NCBI GenBank assembly: GCA_963556145.1
Contig: OY744470.1
Span: forward strand, 1,798,001-1,862,000
Direction of reading: 5' to 3'
DNA from: Hygrocybe punicea
Taxonomy: Eukaryota > Basidiomycota > Agaricomycetes > Agaricales > Hygrophoraceae
DNA length: 64,000 nt
Both the position numbers and the translations under genes were made by a program. The stretch's first letter is position 1. Each line of letters starts with the position of its first letter. Shown here piece by piece: positions 1 to 12,041 of this stretch. Under the pieces are notes generated by a model. That model was not told the DNA's origin. It worked only from the letters and a program-made list of their open reading frames with translations, and did no database searches.

Positions 1-1640
1 GTGGAACTGGTAAAACTCAAATTTTGAAGGCATTAGTAAAGTTTTTCAAGTCAAGAAATGAAGCTCATCATTTTGCTATTGTGGCACCTACTGGAACTGC
101 TGCTGCTCTGCTGGCAGGATCTACATATCATTATATGTTTGGTTTAAATGAGAATACTGATGAGCATATATCAAATAAACAACTTGCTCAATTAAGATCA
201 CGACTTTTGGGTGTTAATTATATATTTTTTGATGAAGTTTCAATGTTGCCTTGTCGAGATATGTATAGGATTAGTGCAAGAATGGCTAGGATTTTTAATG
301 AAACTGAGTTGCCTTGGGGTGGATTAAACATCATATTTGTAGGGGATTTTGCACAGTTGCCTCCTGCAATTGGTCATGAAAATGTTCCTCTCTACAGCAG
401 AACTATTGGAGGTTCTTCAACTAACCACCAAGATCAAGAAGCTGCTATTGGAAAGTCATTGTGGCACCAGGTTACAACTGTAGTAATACTACAGGAAAAC
501 ATGAGGCAAAGACTTCAAACAACAGAAAATGCACAACTTAGACAGGCTCTTACAAATATGCGATATAAAGCTTGTACTGCTGAAGATATTGTATTTTTGA
601 GATCATGAATATCAAGTAATTTGCCTGGTTGCACATCAGTGAAGCATGATAACTTTAGACAAGTGTCAATCATTACTGCTTTAAATATTCACAAAGATGA
701 GATCAATTGCTTAGAGTCGTTGAGATTTTCTAAAGAGACTGGTCAACCTTTGGTTGATTTTTATTCTGATGATTCAGTAGTTTCCAAAGATAGAAAAAAG
801 AAAAAGTCTCAAGCTACAACTCATAAGTGCCACACATTATTGGATAGTGTTCATGAAGTTCTGTGGAATCAACCTCATAGTTCCAACTCAAAATGTATTC
901 CTGGAAAACTTTCATTGTGTGTTGGTATGCCTGTCATGATCTGGAATAATAGTGCAACTGAGCTATACATTACCTGAGTCCAAGAAGGCATAGTGCATGG
1001 CTGGCAATTAGCAAAAGGTATGCAAGGTCAGAGAGTGTTGGACACATTGTTTGTGATGCTACTTAACCCTCCACAAGTTATGAAACTAAATGGACTTCCT
1101 GAGAATGTTGTACCACTAACAAGAACAAGTGTTACTGTAGACTGTGCACTACCAGATGACTCATCTATTACAGTATCACGCAGTCAGATAGAGGTACTTC
1201 CAAATTTTTCAATGACTGATTATTCTTCACAAGGAAAGACAAGGCCTAATAATCCAGTTGATCTAAATAACAGTCGAACTCATCAATCATATTATACTGC
1301 ATTATCACATAGTGCATCTGCCCTTGGTACTGTCATTTTACAAGGATTTGATGCAAGAAAGATCACAGGTGGTGCATCTGGGGCATTACGTCAGGAATTC
1401 CGTGAGCTGGAAATTTTAAATGAAATAGTCAAATTGAGATACAAAGGCAAGCTTTCAAGTTCTGTTACTGGTGATCGCAGAAATTCTCTGATTGAAACAT
1501 TTAGATTGTGGAAAGGCAAGCATTATATTCCAGAAAATGTGCACAAGGCAATTCAATGGAATAAGTCTGATCCATATATCCAGGTGAAGAGGATAAAATT
1601 CCATGGAAAATTCTGGACAAAAAAGAAAAGGTTCCTTTGA
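1..1640 (+). pseudogene. Helitron PIF1-type helicase, 5'-truncated by window edge, decayed
   Basis: The frame enters the window at the Walker A loop (GTGKTQ, bases 2-20). It continues with Walker B-like FFDEVSML, the motif GDFAQLPP and, after a stop, the VGMPVMIWNN...TEL block typical of PIF1 helicases of Helitrons. The end (993-1640) carries the C-terminal SQGKT..N..VDL motif and the YTALSHS block. PIF1-family helicases unwind DNA during rolling-circle transposition of Helitrons. Two in-frame TGA stops (606-608, 975-977) lie where the family has Arg or Lys; the first fits CGA to TGA. A frameshift near 1600-1640 separates it from the next segment. The Rep/HUH endonuclease part would lie left of the window. 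It is a decayed copy, not a functional gene. Confidence 0.85.
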
Positions 1641-2587
1641 AGTCAAATTATGTTCCTGCCCAAGACAGTTCACCTGCATTGTTTTATCAAAATTCTACTA
1701 ATAAGAGAAAAATAAGTGGGTCTTGTGTTGCCCCTCTGAGAAAGAAATTGAAAAGAAATCATAATATTAATGATACTCTATTGACTTCTCTGAACATTCC
1801 AATTGGTACACTCTGGAGTAACAACAGCTGTGCATATGACTCTGTGATAACTATATTATATAACATTTGGCAGGATGATAAGATTACTTGGTCTAATTCT
1901 TTCAGAAATTTAAACCCTCAATTTCTTGGCATGGTGGTGGATGGATTTTCAAGATATTCTGAAGGTGAATGCTCTTTAGAAGAAGTACGTGATCATATAA
2001 GACACTATCTAGATCAGCATTCACATCATAACTTTGCATGGGGAGTAAATGCTAGTGTTAATATCTTATTAGATACATTGTTACAAACTGAAATCTCCAT
2101 TCTTTCCTCTCATATTTCTTGCCCTCAACATCATCCTGTGTCCAGACAGCAGGAAGCAGCAAAAAATTGCCATATAGATATTGGTAGGATTGACTTTGTT
2201 TCTATTCAGAATGAATTTGATCTGTTTGTAATTTCTCTAGCTTCAAAGTGTACAGTCTGCAATGACTTTCTACTTCGAAATTTTACTTTTATAAATGCCC
2301 CTCAGTTACTTGCCTTTGCTACATCTGCTTCCACCACTACTTTAGATCACAATTTGGTAGTCACTGTTGAAGGATATACAGAACCAAAACCATATCAGCT
2401 TAGGGGTGTCATATATTATGGAAGTGATCACTTTACATCTCGTATTATTGGTTTGACAGGTCAAGTTTGGTTTCATGATGGTATCATCACTGGAAGAGTT
2501 ACAGAATATGAAGGAATATTGGAAGATGTTGTTTTAACTGTTTGCAGATCAAAAAAACCTTGTATTTTGATATATACCCCTGTATAA
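1637..2587 (+). pseudogene. Cysteine-peptidase-like domain (USP/OTU-like) attached to the Helitron helicase
   Basis: A 316-aa open frame continues directly from the helicase after a frameshift. It has a likely nucleophile context WSNNSCAYDS (about residue 60) followed by helix-like YNIW, a CTVC pair, and near the end a YGSDHFTSR block with His, then VWFHDG. Cys, His and Asp/Asn in this order fit a papain-fold deubiquitinase-type peptidase. From memory, such domains occur C-terminal to the helicase in basidiomycete Helitron-like proteins. The frame itself has no internal stop. Its function in transposition is unknown to me. I infer that it was the C-terminus of the upstream helicase polyprotein rather than a separate gene, because the frames overlap by a few bases. 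Confidence 0.6.
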
Positions 2588-3350
2588 GTGCTTTCTAAAT
2601 ACTCTCATTGCAACTTGTATTAATGTTACCATCATGAATGTAAAAATATATTTATATTTACTGGTTACAAGATGGATTACAGCTATTTTAAAAATGGCTG
2701 TAAACCAAAGTAACAATTTTGCCTGAATATACCGTTCATTTGATTTGAGAGGACAAGGATATGCCATGCACAGCAACGGCCCTCTAGCACAAGTCATATA
2801 ACTTGGCCACAGCATTCTTGAAGTCATTCTGTGTCTCTACATTGATTTTGTTGAGGAAGTTGTCATATTCTGTTGACATTTTGTGTTTGTGGTGGTGGGG
2901 TTTGTTGGGATTGTAGGAAGTCCTGGGTTTGTTGAGGTTTTGTTCAATGACATGTTAAATAAAAAAAATGTTTGTATTGGTTGCCTTCATCACATGACCT
3001 TTATCCCCTTGTCCAGCCATTTTGCCCCACTGCAGTAGCACTGGTTCCTGTCATTCCAATGCTTCAATGTCTGCCAGCTTCATTGATGTTCATGTTATAC
3101 CCACAATTTTGCCCATTTTCAACATCACTTTCATGCATGTTTTTCCCACAGCCCCAATATCATTGTTATCTCAGTTGGATTGACCAGGGATGGTCCCTAT
3201 CTGAGTCCTGACCAGATGTAGAGGCTCTGGATCATCTGAATCAATATCCTCTGCATGTCCCATACTGTTCCAATCCATTCCCACTCTGTTGTTGATTCTG
3301 CTCAATTCTAGTCCATTCCACCAATTCCACTTCCGATTCCACCTCTAGAA
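2588..3350. other. No supported gene
   Basis: AT-rich spacer between the Helitron remnant and the first foldback MITE. I see only short chance frames and a weak Gly/Val-coding run around 2890-2950. A Helitron 3' end (hairpin plus CTRR) could lie here but I could not place it with confidence. Confidence 0.5.
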
Positions 3351-3457
3351 TAGTGATGCCTCAACTTGGCTGGTCAGGAAAAGCTGATCCTGGTTTTGCA
3401 ACAAAAATTCAGATCCGGGATCAACTTTTCCAGACCAGCCAAGTTGAGGCAACCCTA
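3351..3457. mobile_element. Foldback hAT-type MITE A (107 bp)
   Basis: Left end TAGTGATGCCTCAACTTGG and right end (reverse complement) TAGGGTTGCCTCAACTTGG form long terminal inverted repeats, so almost the whole element folds into a hairpin. It is flanked by 8-bp near-duplicates CTCTAGAA (3343-3350) and CTCTGGAA (3458-3465). An 8-bp duplication plus TAGNGNTGCC ends is the hAT signature. The same termini occur in the 201-bp element at 54385-54585, so the two belong to one family. Confidence 0.85.
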
Positions 3458-3569
3458 CTCTGGAATTGTTCCTAGGAATTACAACTCACACTGCTTAACT
3501 AGCACGTGACATTGGATTTTGGCAATGTATGTCATAGTTACTATATACTTACAGTAATCCAACACAGCC

Positions 3570-6220
3570 ATGCCCTTTGAATCCATGTTCAAAATTCTGA
3601 CTGATCTTCCAAAGCTAAAAGCCTCACCCAATGCACTCTACATTCTTCCAAAGGCACTTAAGTTTTCCAAAGAAATCAGAGATGAACTGCAGAACCATAT
3701 ATCTCAAGTTGGTGTTGATAAGTACTGGTTTCAGCACACTCAAGAGGACCAAAGTACGTTCCTCCAAATAATTGCAATAAAGTGCTGGAATATCCAATGT
3801 TGTTCAGATAAAGCATTTGAACTGCTCATGGACCTCAGTATCCATCTTCCTGACAAGTCAGATCATGATGTCCATTCAAAGCTTTCAATACGATATAGTG
3901 AGCACAAAAAATGTGGGCATGGAAAGAAGTACACCCGATGGACTTGTCTCTATCAGTGTTTATGTGGGACTGATCACAGAGTCAGCCACAATGTGTCAAC
4001 AACAAGGCAGATTGGTTGGGAGAATATTGAATGTACTATGTATGCGAGGGTCATCACAACACACGGTGGTGAAAGTGCTGACCCTCTCAGTATGCACAAC
4101 CTTATCCACTTGGAATGGCAACTAATACATGTTACAGATGAGAAGCTACTGGTTGTGGATGAGATTGCTGGCATGTTAGAGCATTCACAGCAGTGTGAGG
4201 AGCTGTTGCTCATGGCAAAGAAACCCATTATCCCACTTCACCCTGATTTACAGGAATATGCTCTTGGACTGCTTCGCAATAGTTTCATCCCTCTTAATCA
4301 AGTTCGCTTTCTCTGTCGTAAATAGGCATTGGACAGATGGGGAGAGGCTCCAGGTGATCCATACCATTGATACACACTAACTCACTATGACTTGACATCT
4401 CTCCATCGTACCCTTGCCCAGGAATCAGGCATACCTCAAAGATCTGGTGCCATTGGAAATATTGACTGGTGGTTTCATTATGATGACCCACAACCACTGT
4501 CACCTATTCTCATGAAGTCTTGTTTGTATTACTGGCCACTCTGCGATGAACCTCAGGACCGCTTTGTCTTAATTGTCTTGACACCAGAGCAACAACATAT
4601 GGCATAGATGTATGGGCACAAATGACAAATGCTTATGGATGGCACTTTTGGCGTGTGTTCGGTAAGAATTCTGGTCTTTATTCTGATGGCTATTGATGAT
4701 CAAGGAATTGGAATCCCTGTGGCTTTTATTCTGTTCACTGCTCAGAAAGATGCTAAGGTGACACATTATTCTTATGACAGTGTGATTCTAACAGAGCTTC
4801 TTCAGAAATGGAGAAAAGGAATGGGTATCAACAGCAATGGGGAAGATTTCAAGATCTGTGTTGGAAACACCAATAATGACACCCATGAATGGAAAGCACT
4901 ACAGGAAAACTGGACAACTATTCATCTTATCCTCTGCACTTTTCATACCTGGCAGGCTTGGTGAAATGAACTGAACCGGTTCCTCAAAGTTATTTTGAAG
5001 GGTACTGAATGCCAACTCATCCAAAACCGGCTTGGGAAGCTGCTGATGCATCTGTTGAAGGAGATCACTGTGTACTCTGATGCAGTCGATGCATACAATG
5101 AAGAGGTCACATATTTTTGTAAGCTTGGCACTGCAAAAAACAATACGCTCATGAAGAAACAGTCCAAGGGCAGCCTGGCATTTCTCGCATACCTTCAAAC
5201 ATACCTCGCTCTCCCTGCTTTCTGGTTATCTTGGTCAAAAGCTGGTGCAATCGAGGCTGCATGCCATCTTGGTGTCTCTGTTGACAAGGTTGCGTGCACC
5301 ATCAACCACCTTGAATTGTTTAATGGACAGATTAAGAACAAGTATTAGTCTGCATACATGCGTTCAGGCTGATTATCTCATGTGGATGCCTGGTGTCTGA
5401 CTATCATTACTCATGTCATCCCCAACTTCTTTGCCAAGTATACTGAGTGTCACTGTCAAACTAATTACTTTGAAGAAATATGACACATGCCCTCAAAGAC
5501 ACCAGTTCTGGACCAGGATTGCCTTATTCAACCACTCTAAACTCTGCAAATAGTCGCTGATCAGGACATCATTGTCAATGAGCTCTCAGAGCAATTGGAG
5601 GAAGCATGGTTGCAGGAGCTGGATGATGATGGTGGAGATGAGGCTGCCGATTCAGAGGATTCAGAGAGTGAGCAAAAGGATGATCCTACTGTCAATGCAT
5701 GTGATATTCTCCTCCATGTAGATGTCAAGTCCAAAGCATCAAGGTTGTTGGTTGGTTCTGACAATTCATTCTTCACCTGGGACAATGCTGTAGATGAGAG
5801 CATTATCATTCAGAACCTCCCTGATGACACAGCATTACCATTTTTATTCACACCTAGTCAGCCCAAATGCTTTTATCACCATTGAACAACCTTCTTGACT
5901 TATGTGGGCTTCCATTAGCACAATCAAATGATTTGAATCTGTATGGCAACAATGCAGCACTTACTGCATATCAAGAACTGATATTGGCTGAGGACCAGTT
6001 CACTGATCGTATTCACAACTTCCTACATATATCAATGGATCCAACTGCACATAATATTGTCACCCCCCATCTTAGCCCAAGACTGAGAATGCGACTGTCC
6101 ATGTGGCCACCTACCTCAAATCCATCAGCTTCACCTCTGGAAGCCTATCCTCAACACATAACATCAGTGTCTCCACTCATACAACTTCCATCTGTGCAGA
6201 AGCTGCAAGCTGCAAAGTGA
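3570..6220 (+). pseudogene. MULE (Mutator-like) transposase, broken
   Basis: Exon-like segments with conserved order. 3570-4325 is an N-terminal region with a CGHGKKYTRW zinc-binding-like stretch. 4392-4607 is a linker. 4629-4964 is the catalytic core with DGTFGV, then IPVAFILF and a CTFHTWQAW block, which matches the MULE transposase domain of basidiomycetes. 4995-5348 carries HLELFNGQIKNKY. A degenerate acidic C-terminus follows to about 6220 in two frames. MULE transposases cut and paste DNA with a DDE active site. Stops at 4323, 4605 and 4962 fit loss of Gln or Arg codons by C to T. I did not find clear terminal inverted repeats. Confidence 0.8.
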
Positions 6221-6419
6221 TGGGCATCCAGGACATGCCAACTCAATTGAAGACACAGAGAATTCAGTCCTATGGTATTCAGTAGCATGTTGCATTATTT
6301 ACATGAGGTTACACAATAATACTGCATTCAGCCCCTCTATTGTCATATCTCCATCTCGAGGCAGCCATCAGGAGTGATCAACCATACATGTCACTCCAAA
6401 AGGCACACCATAAATGGTG

Positions 6420-6842
6420 GGCCATGGTGGGTCATGCAGCAGTGGATGGTGGCTGACAGTGAGCAGTGGACAGCAACAGACAAGCTGAAATGATGGACAG
6501 TGGGTGGTATGGACAGTGGGTGGGCAGTGAGCAGTGGCCGACAGTGAGTGGTGGGCAGTGGTGCGGTGAGCACATGGCGGCCAACAGTGAGCAGTTGGTG
6601 GGTGGCTGACATGGCTGGCAAGCTAAAGGTGGGTAGCTGACAATAATCGGCGGTGGGCAGTGGGTGATGGATGGTGAGCAGCGTACAGTGGTGGGCATAT
6701 GACAGCACATGGCGGCTGACAGTGAGCAGTTGGTGGTGGGTGCCTGACATGGCTGGCAAGCCAACAGTGGGTGGCTGACAATAATCAGTGGTGGGCAGTG
6801 GGTGGTGGATGGTGAGCAGCATACAGCAGTGGGCATATGACA
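6420..6842. repeat. Minisatellite, about 135-bp units
   Basis: Two adjacent copies start with CACATGGCGG at 6571 and 6706 and share the order AGTGAGCAGTTGGTGG, CATGGCTGGCAAGC, GACAATAATC and GGATGGTGAGCAGC. Degenerate shorter GGTGG/CAGTGG units extend left to about 6420. Long minus-strand frames over this stretch only reflect the repeat and are not genes. Confidence 0.85.
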
Positions 6843-6859
6843 TCAACCATGTCACATGC

Positions 6860-7540
6860 TAGTTAAGCGGTGTGGGTTGAAAGTCCTTGTTCCTATCGAT
6901 GAAGTGATGTCTCTAATGACCCAGAATCAGTTTGTATATACTTTTATATCATATATCTTCATTTCCTGTCCCCCAGTACATAGCACTCCACTCTCACCTC
7001 TTCACCCCTATCAGTTACAGCCATTGCTGGTAGTACTTTAATACTACAGCACAGGATTCTTTCAGTAGTATAAAAGATGTACTTTTACACTACAAAATAC
7101 ATGTTATCATCACACTTCAGATCCACTGTTTAGTTTCTTCTTCATATCTTGTATATTTCTCTTCATCCTCTTCCCACACTTTCTCTCTGTTCTGGAACCC
7201 TGGATCTGGGATGGATTGATTAAAACTCTTATACAAGAATTAGAAGCTCCTACAGATCACTCTAGCTGATCCCCTTTACAGTAGATTCACTACACCAACT
7301 CTTGCCATCACACCATGCAATCAAAATGCTCCTGCCAAACAAATGCCAATGGTGGGAACAGGTGACAAAGAAAGGATGTAGCAGGGAGTATGTGTGTAAG
7401 TGTTTTTTGCTCTTTGTTTTTCATGTCTTTTACTTACTAACTACCCATCCATGCCACAGCAGCAGTTGCATGACAACACCAGCAGTAATGACAGTGGTAA
7501 CAGCTGCACTAGCAACAGCAGTGATGGTGACAGTAGCAGA
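6860..7540. other. No supported gene
   Basis: Pyrimidine-rich, AT-rich spacer between the minisatellite and a short trinucleotide-type repeat. I see no coding frame with family resemblance. Short frames at 7302-7643 are driven by the downstream CAG/CAC repeat. Confidence 0.4.
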
Positions 7541-7607
7541 AGCACCAGCACCAGCAATTGCAGTGGCACCAGCACAGCACCAGCACCAGCACCAGCACCA
7601 GCAGCAA
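7541..7607. repeat. (CAGCAC)n-type microsatellite
   Basis: Imperfect runs of CAGCAC/ACCAGC, translated as Ala-Pro, His-Gln or Ser-Thr depending on frame. It produces low-complexity frames on both strands. Confidence 0.85.
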
Positions 7608-7894
7608 CCCAACCACACCAATGATTTTGGCCAAACACCCTAGCAAAATGCAATGCTAGCATAATTATTTAATAATGTTAAGTTAATTTGGATAATATTA
7701 ATTTGGAATATTGAGAAGCCACTCTCAGGCTGTAGTTAAGGTGCCTGAAGACTTGGTGTAGCAATGTGAACATGAACACAAAATCTTATGCCACACAAAA
7801 TCTTGCAGGTTGAATGTCACAGACCTTCTCATACTAGAACACAGCAAGTTATGGACAACAGTAAGCTTTGCAGAGGAATTCATGTAAATGACTA

Positions 7895-8122
7895 TTGGCA
7901 TGTTTAGCAGGTGAAATCCTAGCAAACATAACTAAGTGCTCCAGTTGCACATATCGTGGTCCACAGAATTCATTTCAAAGGAAGAAGAATATGATATTCC
8001 TGAAGACCTGCCAAGAATGTACACAAGCATTATCAGAAAAAAGTACCATGCAACAAAAGGCCCCCCATGGGAATAACTCTGAAAACCCAACAAGAAAGAA
8101 ATGCACAGGGATAAAACCATAG
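7895..8122 (+). CDS. Fragment with CxxC...CxxC zinc-ribbon-like pattern, unknown
   Basis: A 75-aa frame contains KCSSC and, 23 residues later, TCQECT, spaced like small zinc-ribbon modules found near the N-terminus of many basidiomycete proteins. It lies just upstream of the duplicated 252-bp segment, whose second copy (19800-20060) leads into the hypothetical frame at 20007. I infer that this could be an upstream exon of the same disrupted gene. No start, splice signals or homolog can be asserted. Confidence 0.3.
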   Translation: MACLAGEILANITKCSSCTYRGPQNSFQRKKNMIFLKTCQECTQALSEKSTMQQKAPHGNNSENPTRKKCTGIKP

Positions 8123-8191
8123 GAGTCCAGCCAAAGACTCACTTTGCCATTCCCACTTTGTCATGAAGGCAACAGTGGAAAAAATCAATAA

Positions 8192-8443
8192 TTTAGCACA
8201 TGAATCTCATTCTAAAACTTGTTACAAGATCAATACACCCTGTGATTTGGCACATCATTAATTTTAGTTGTATTAGTTTGTTGGAAAGATAATGATATTG
8301 ACAAGAATTAGTTTCTATGGTAGGAAATATTTGTTAGCACAAACCATTGTTCTCACTTCTCTTAGATCACTCACTGTACTACTCATGTCCAAACTAAAAT
8401 TGCAGAGAAAGCTGTTGCAAATTTCTACCCCATATTTTCCCCT
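8192..8443 (+). repeat. Direct duplicate, copy 1 (252 bp)
   Basis: Begins TTTAGCACATGAATCTCATT and ends CATATTTTCCCCT. It recurs at 19800-20060 with a few substitutions and a roughly 9-base indel. Copy 1 ends exactly where the truncated reverse transcriptase frame begins (8444). Confidence 0.95.
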
Positions 8444-11115
8444 GACCACTATCCTATTCCCCTCACAGCAGATCTTCTTGATGCTCCCCAGACAGCACGC
8501 ATTTACACCAAAATTGACCTTAAACACACCTACCATTTAGTCTGGATTGCCGAAGGCGATGAATGGAAGACAGCCTTTCATACTCGCTATGGCTCGTTTG
8601 AATGGTTGGTTATTCCGGAAGGTCTCACTAATGCCCCGGCGGCTTTCCAACACTTTGTTAACAACATTTTTTCCGACCTCCTTGACGTTTCTGTTATTGT
8701 TTACCTTGATGACATTCTTATCTATTCCAATGACCCCGCTGATCATACAGAGCATGTCCGTGAAGTCCTCCGGTGACTCCAGAAACATGGCCTGCATGCC
8801 AATGCCGAGAAATGTTCTTTCAGCATTGATAAGTGGAATACCTGGGTTACATTCTTTCTCCACAAGGTCTTTCCATGGACCCCACCAAGATCCAAACCAT
8901 CCAGGATTGGCCTGAACCCCAGAAAATTAAGGATGTTCAATCCTTTCTTGGATTCGCCAATTTCTACCGGCATTTCATTCCGCACTATTCCTCCATCACC
9001 ATTCCACTTACTTGCCTCACTTGCAAGGGGTTACAATGGAATTTTGATGATAAGTGTCATTCCACTTTCAATGACTTGAAGTCCGCTTTCCTTTCCACTC
9101 CAGTCCTTTCCCATTGGTCACCAGAGTTTGACACTCTGGTGGAGATGGATGCCTCCAATTATGCCGTTGCCTCCATTCTCTCCGTTCGACATCCTAATGG
9201 TGAGATTCACCCAGTTGCATTCCGGTCTCGTACCGTTTCAGACTTGGAGTTAAACTACGATACCCATGACAAGGAACTCCTTGCCATCTTCGATGGTATC
9301 ACTACTTGGCGACATTACTTGGAAGGTACTGCTCCTCCAGTTGATGTTATCACTGATCACAAGAATTTGGAGTACTTTTCTACCATCCAGGTACTCACTC
9401 ACCATCAAGCTCGTTGGTCAGAGTTCCTTTCCTGTTTTAATTTTGTTATCCGTTTCTGTCTGAGCAAGCTTGGGACTAAGCCTGATACCCTTACTCGATG
9501 CTGAGATGTCTATGCAAAAGGGGGAGATAGCAACTACACCACAGCCAATCTGCACAATTTCCGCCCTGTTTTTGTGCCAGAACAGCTTGCTTCATCCCTC
9601 AGAGCTACTTCCCTTGAAGACATTGTCCTTGGTGCTGGATTCACAATGGACATTGAATCCCTCCACTCCAATATCATCTCCAGGCTTCAGGTTGATCCTG
9701 TTGCCTCTGGACACATTTCCCGTATCACCTCCGACCCAGATCCTCGCTGGTCTATCAACAATTTAGGCCTCTTATGCCTTGATAATCATATCTATGTCCC
9801 TGATGTCAACAACCTAAGACTCCGGATCTTACACTCCAAACATGACCATCCTACTGCAGGACATTTTGGACAGAACAAAACTGTCAAAATTATCTGGTGG
9901 GAATACACCTGGCCCAGACTCCGAACCTTCATCCGTGACTACTGCAAATCCTGCACAACCTGCACAAGATCCAAGACCCCTTGACATCGTCCTTACAGAT
10001 TGCTCAAGTAACTTCCGATTCCAGAGAAGCCCTGGAACTCAATCTCCATGGACTTCATTGAACAACTTCCAGACTCTGAAAGATTTACAGCCATTTTGGT
10101 TGTAGTGGACTGTCTAACTAAGCAAGGGATCTTCATTCCAACCCATGATATGGTTACCTCTCCTCAACTCGCCCACCTTTTCCTTATTCACGTTTTTTCT
10201 AAGCACGGAGTTCCTAGTCACGTCACTTCCGATAGAGGCATGGAGTTTGTCTCCCATTTCTTCTGGTCTCTCGGAAAGGCTCTCGACATGAGACTTCATT
10301 TTACCTCCGGTTATCACCCTGAAGGAGACGGCCAAACCGAACGCATTAATTAAACTCTCAAGCAGTACCTCTGCATTTATTGCAATTACCAGCAAGATAA
10401 CTGGTCCTCACTCCTTTCTCTCATGGAGTTTGCCTACAACAATGCTCCGAATGCTACCACTGGAGTTTCACCCTTCTTCGCTAATAAGGGTTATCACCCA
10501 AACCTTTCCGTTCATCCAGAGCATGATCTCTCCTCCACTCACATGCAAAGGTATGCCGTGGACCTCAATGAGTTGCATCAGCAACTCCATCAAACCATCT
10601 CCGAGGCCCAGCGACATTACCAACATTATGTGGACTTGAAGCGCACTCTGGCACCTGATTTTAAAGTATGGGAGTCCATCTACGTTAAAGCTGAACATTT
10701 CCAGACTACTAGACCTTCAAAGAAGCTCTCCAAGAAGAACTTAGGGCCTTTCAAGATCATCGCTAAGGCCAGAACCCTCTCCTATCCACTACGTCTTCCA
10801 GAAACTCTCCGCTCTGTTCACCCCATCTACCATGTCTCTCAGCTCAAACCTGCCACTCCAAATACCATCCCCAATCATGTCCAACCTCCACCTCCTCCGG
10901 TCACTGTTGATGGAGAACCAGAGTCTGAAATCCTTGACTCGAAAATTGACAACCATCGTCATGCCTGCAAGTTACTATACCTTGTACGTTGGGAAGGTTA
11001 TGAGGGCACTGATGAAGAAACCTCTTGTATTCTGGCCTCTGAACTCGGACATGCCTCCGAAATTGTTTTGGACTTTCACTCCGCATACCCCTCTAAACCC
11101 GGCCTGTTGTATTAA
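8444..11115 (+). pseudogene. Ty3/gypsy chromovirus pol, 5'-truncated and decayed
   Basis: Segments in order. 8444-8830 is a reverse transcriptase starting mid-domain, with the [10 protein letters not shown] active site. 8833-9504 is the RT end (VEYLGYILSP) plus RNase H (VEMDASNYAVAS, THDKELLAI, VITDHKNLEYF). 9574-9984 is the integrase zinc region with HxH..CxxC. 10048-10353 is the integrase core with TSDRGMEF and the HPEGDGQTERIN glutamate. 10423-11115 is the integrase tail ending in a chromodomain (LLYLVRWEGYEG). Such elements copy RNA into DNA, and the chromodomain directs integration to chromatin. Gag, protease and the RT N-terminus are missing. Stops at 8774, 9502, 9982 and 10351 all fit CGA to TGA or CAA to TAA. 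A 1-base loss near 8832 shifts the frame. Confidence 0.9.
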
Positions 11116-11334
11116 CTTCTACTCTATTTACAATTTGCTTTTTGAAGTTAACTTAGGCCATTTTTCCCCCCTCTCCCAAGGACTCTCCCTCCTCCCATTC
11201 CATTTCCACCTCCTGGCTTGAAGTCCTTGGACTCTGGACTGAAATCCTGGAGTTCATAGGAGTTGTCCCTCAAGAACTTCACATTCCTCCAGTGGTCTGC
11301 CCACTGGGCAGCTCCTCCACAGATGTCATCCACA

Positions 11335-11505
11335 ATGGCTGTACTCCCAACACAGCTAATTACCATAATCATCATTGGCAGCATTGCCATCACTTTCCTT
11401 ATCGGTTTTTACATTGTTATGATCTATCTTTGGCATCAGCACCGAAACCCTTCTGCCATTGATACATCTGACTTCCACCTCAACAATATCTCACCACGTA
11501 ATTGA
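11335..11505 (+). CDS. 56-aa single-pass membrane peptide frame, copy 1
   Basis: ATG at 11335, TGA ending 11505. The product has a short N-terminus (MAVLPTQ), a hydrophobic stretch of about 25 residues (LITIIIIGSIAITFLIGFY onward) and a polar tail with WHQHRN. A second copy of identical length lies at 11871-12041. I do not recognise the family. It follows the chromovirus pol by 220 bp, so it could be a small frame of that element, an env-like relic or a chance frame preserved by recent duplication. No evidence of expression can be seen. Confidence 0.35.
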   Translation: MAVLPTQLITIIIIGSIAITFLIGFYIVMIYLWHQHRNPSAIDTSDFHLNNISPRN

Positions 11506-11870
11506 CAATTGCCATTCTCGGATATATGGTTTCCACTTTCGTATTCCGTGCCTACCATTATCCTCCCTGTTACATTTTACAACTCTGCAACTCCGAGTCC
11601 GACTCCGTTACCCACCATGACGATTCCGCTTTATCACACCTTCCTTTTTCATTTCCTTTTACCTTTTGTCTTCTTTTGGACATCATTGTTTATTCTTGTC
11701 CTTGTCCTCTTTTCTTCCTTTCTTCTAGAACAATCCAGACCGACCATGGACACATCCCCACATTACCTTGCTGTACCCGAATAGTCTCCTTGCCAACGGA
11801 TATCATCGCTATTGTCTTTTCCCTTGCCCTGACATATTGTTGACTTCATCCCACAACAAACCGATTCACA

Positions 11871-12041
11871 ATGGCTGTACTCCCGACACAGCTAATTACT
11901 GTAATCATCATTGGCAGGATCGCCATCACCTTCCTTATCGGTTTCTACTTTGTTATGATCTATCTTTGGCATCAGCACCGAAACCCTTCTGCCATTGATA
12001 CACCCGACTTCCACCTTGACAATATATCGACACGTAATTGA
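11871..12041 (+). CDS. 56-aa single-pass membrane peptide frame, copy 2
   Basis: Same start, length and stop as the copy at 11335. Differences include Ile to Val, Ser to Arg, Ile to Phe, Ser to Pro and Asn to Asp, plus several silent third-position changes. The duplication covers about 11320-11575 and 11860-12112, so flanking non-coding DNA was copied too. Both frames remain open, whereas the neighbouring pol has many stops. Confidence 0.35.
   Translation: MAVLPTQLITVIIIGRIAITFLIGFYFVMIYLWHQHRNPSAIDTPDFHLDNISTRN

Noticed and set aside
2972..3211. 79-aa Pro/Phe-rich frame
   Set aside because: Short, no motif, in a transposon spacer.
6391..6855. 154-aa and 134-aa minus-strand frames
   Set aside because: They translate the 135-bp minisatellite in two frames; no gene evidence.
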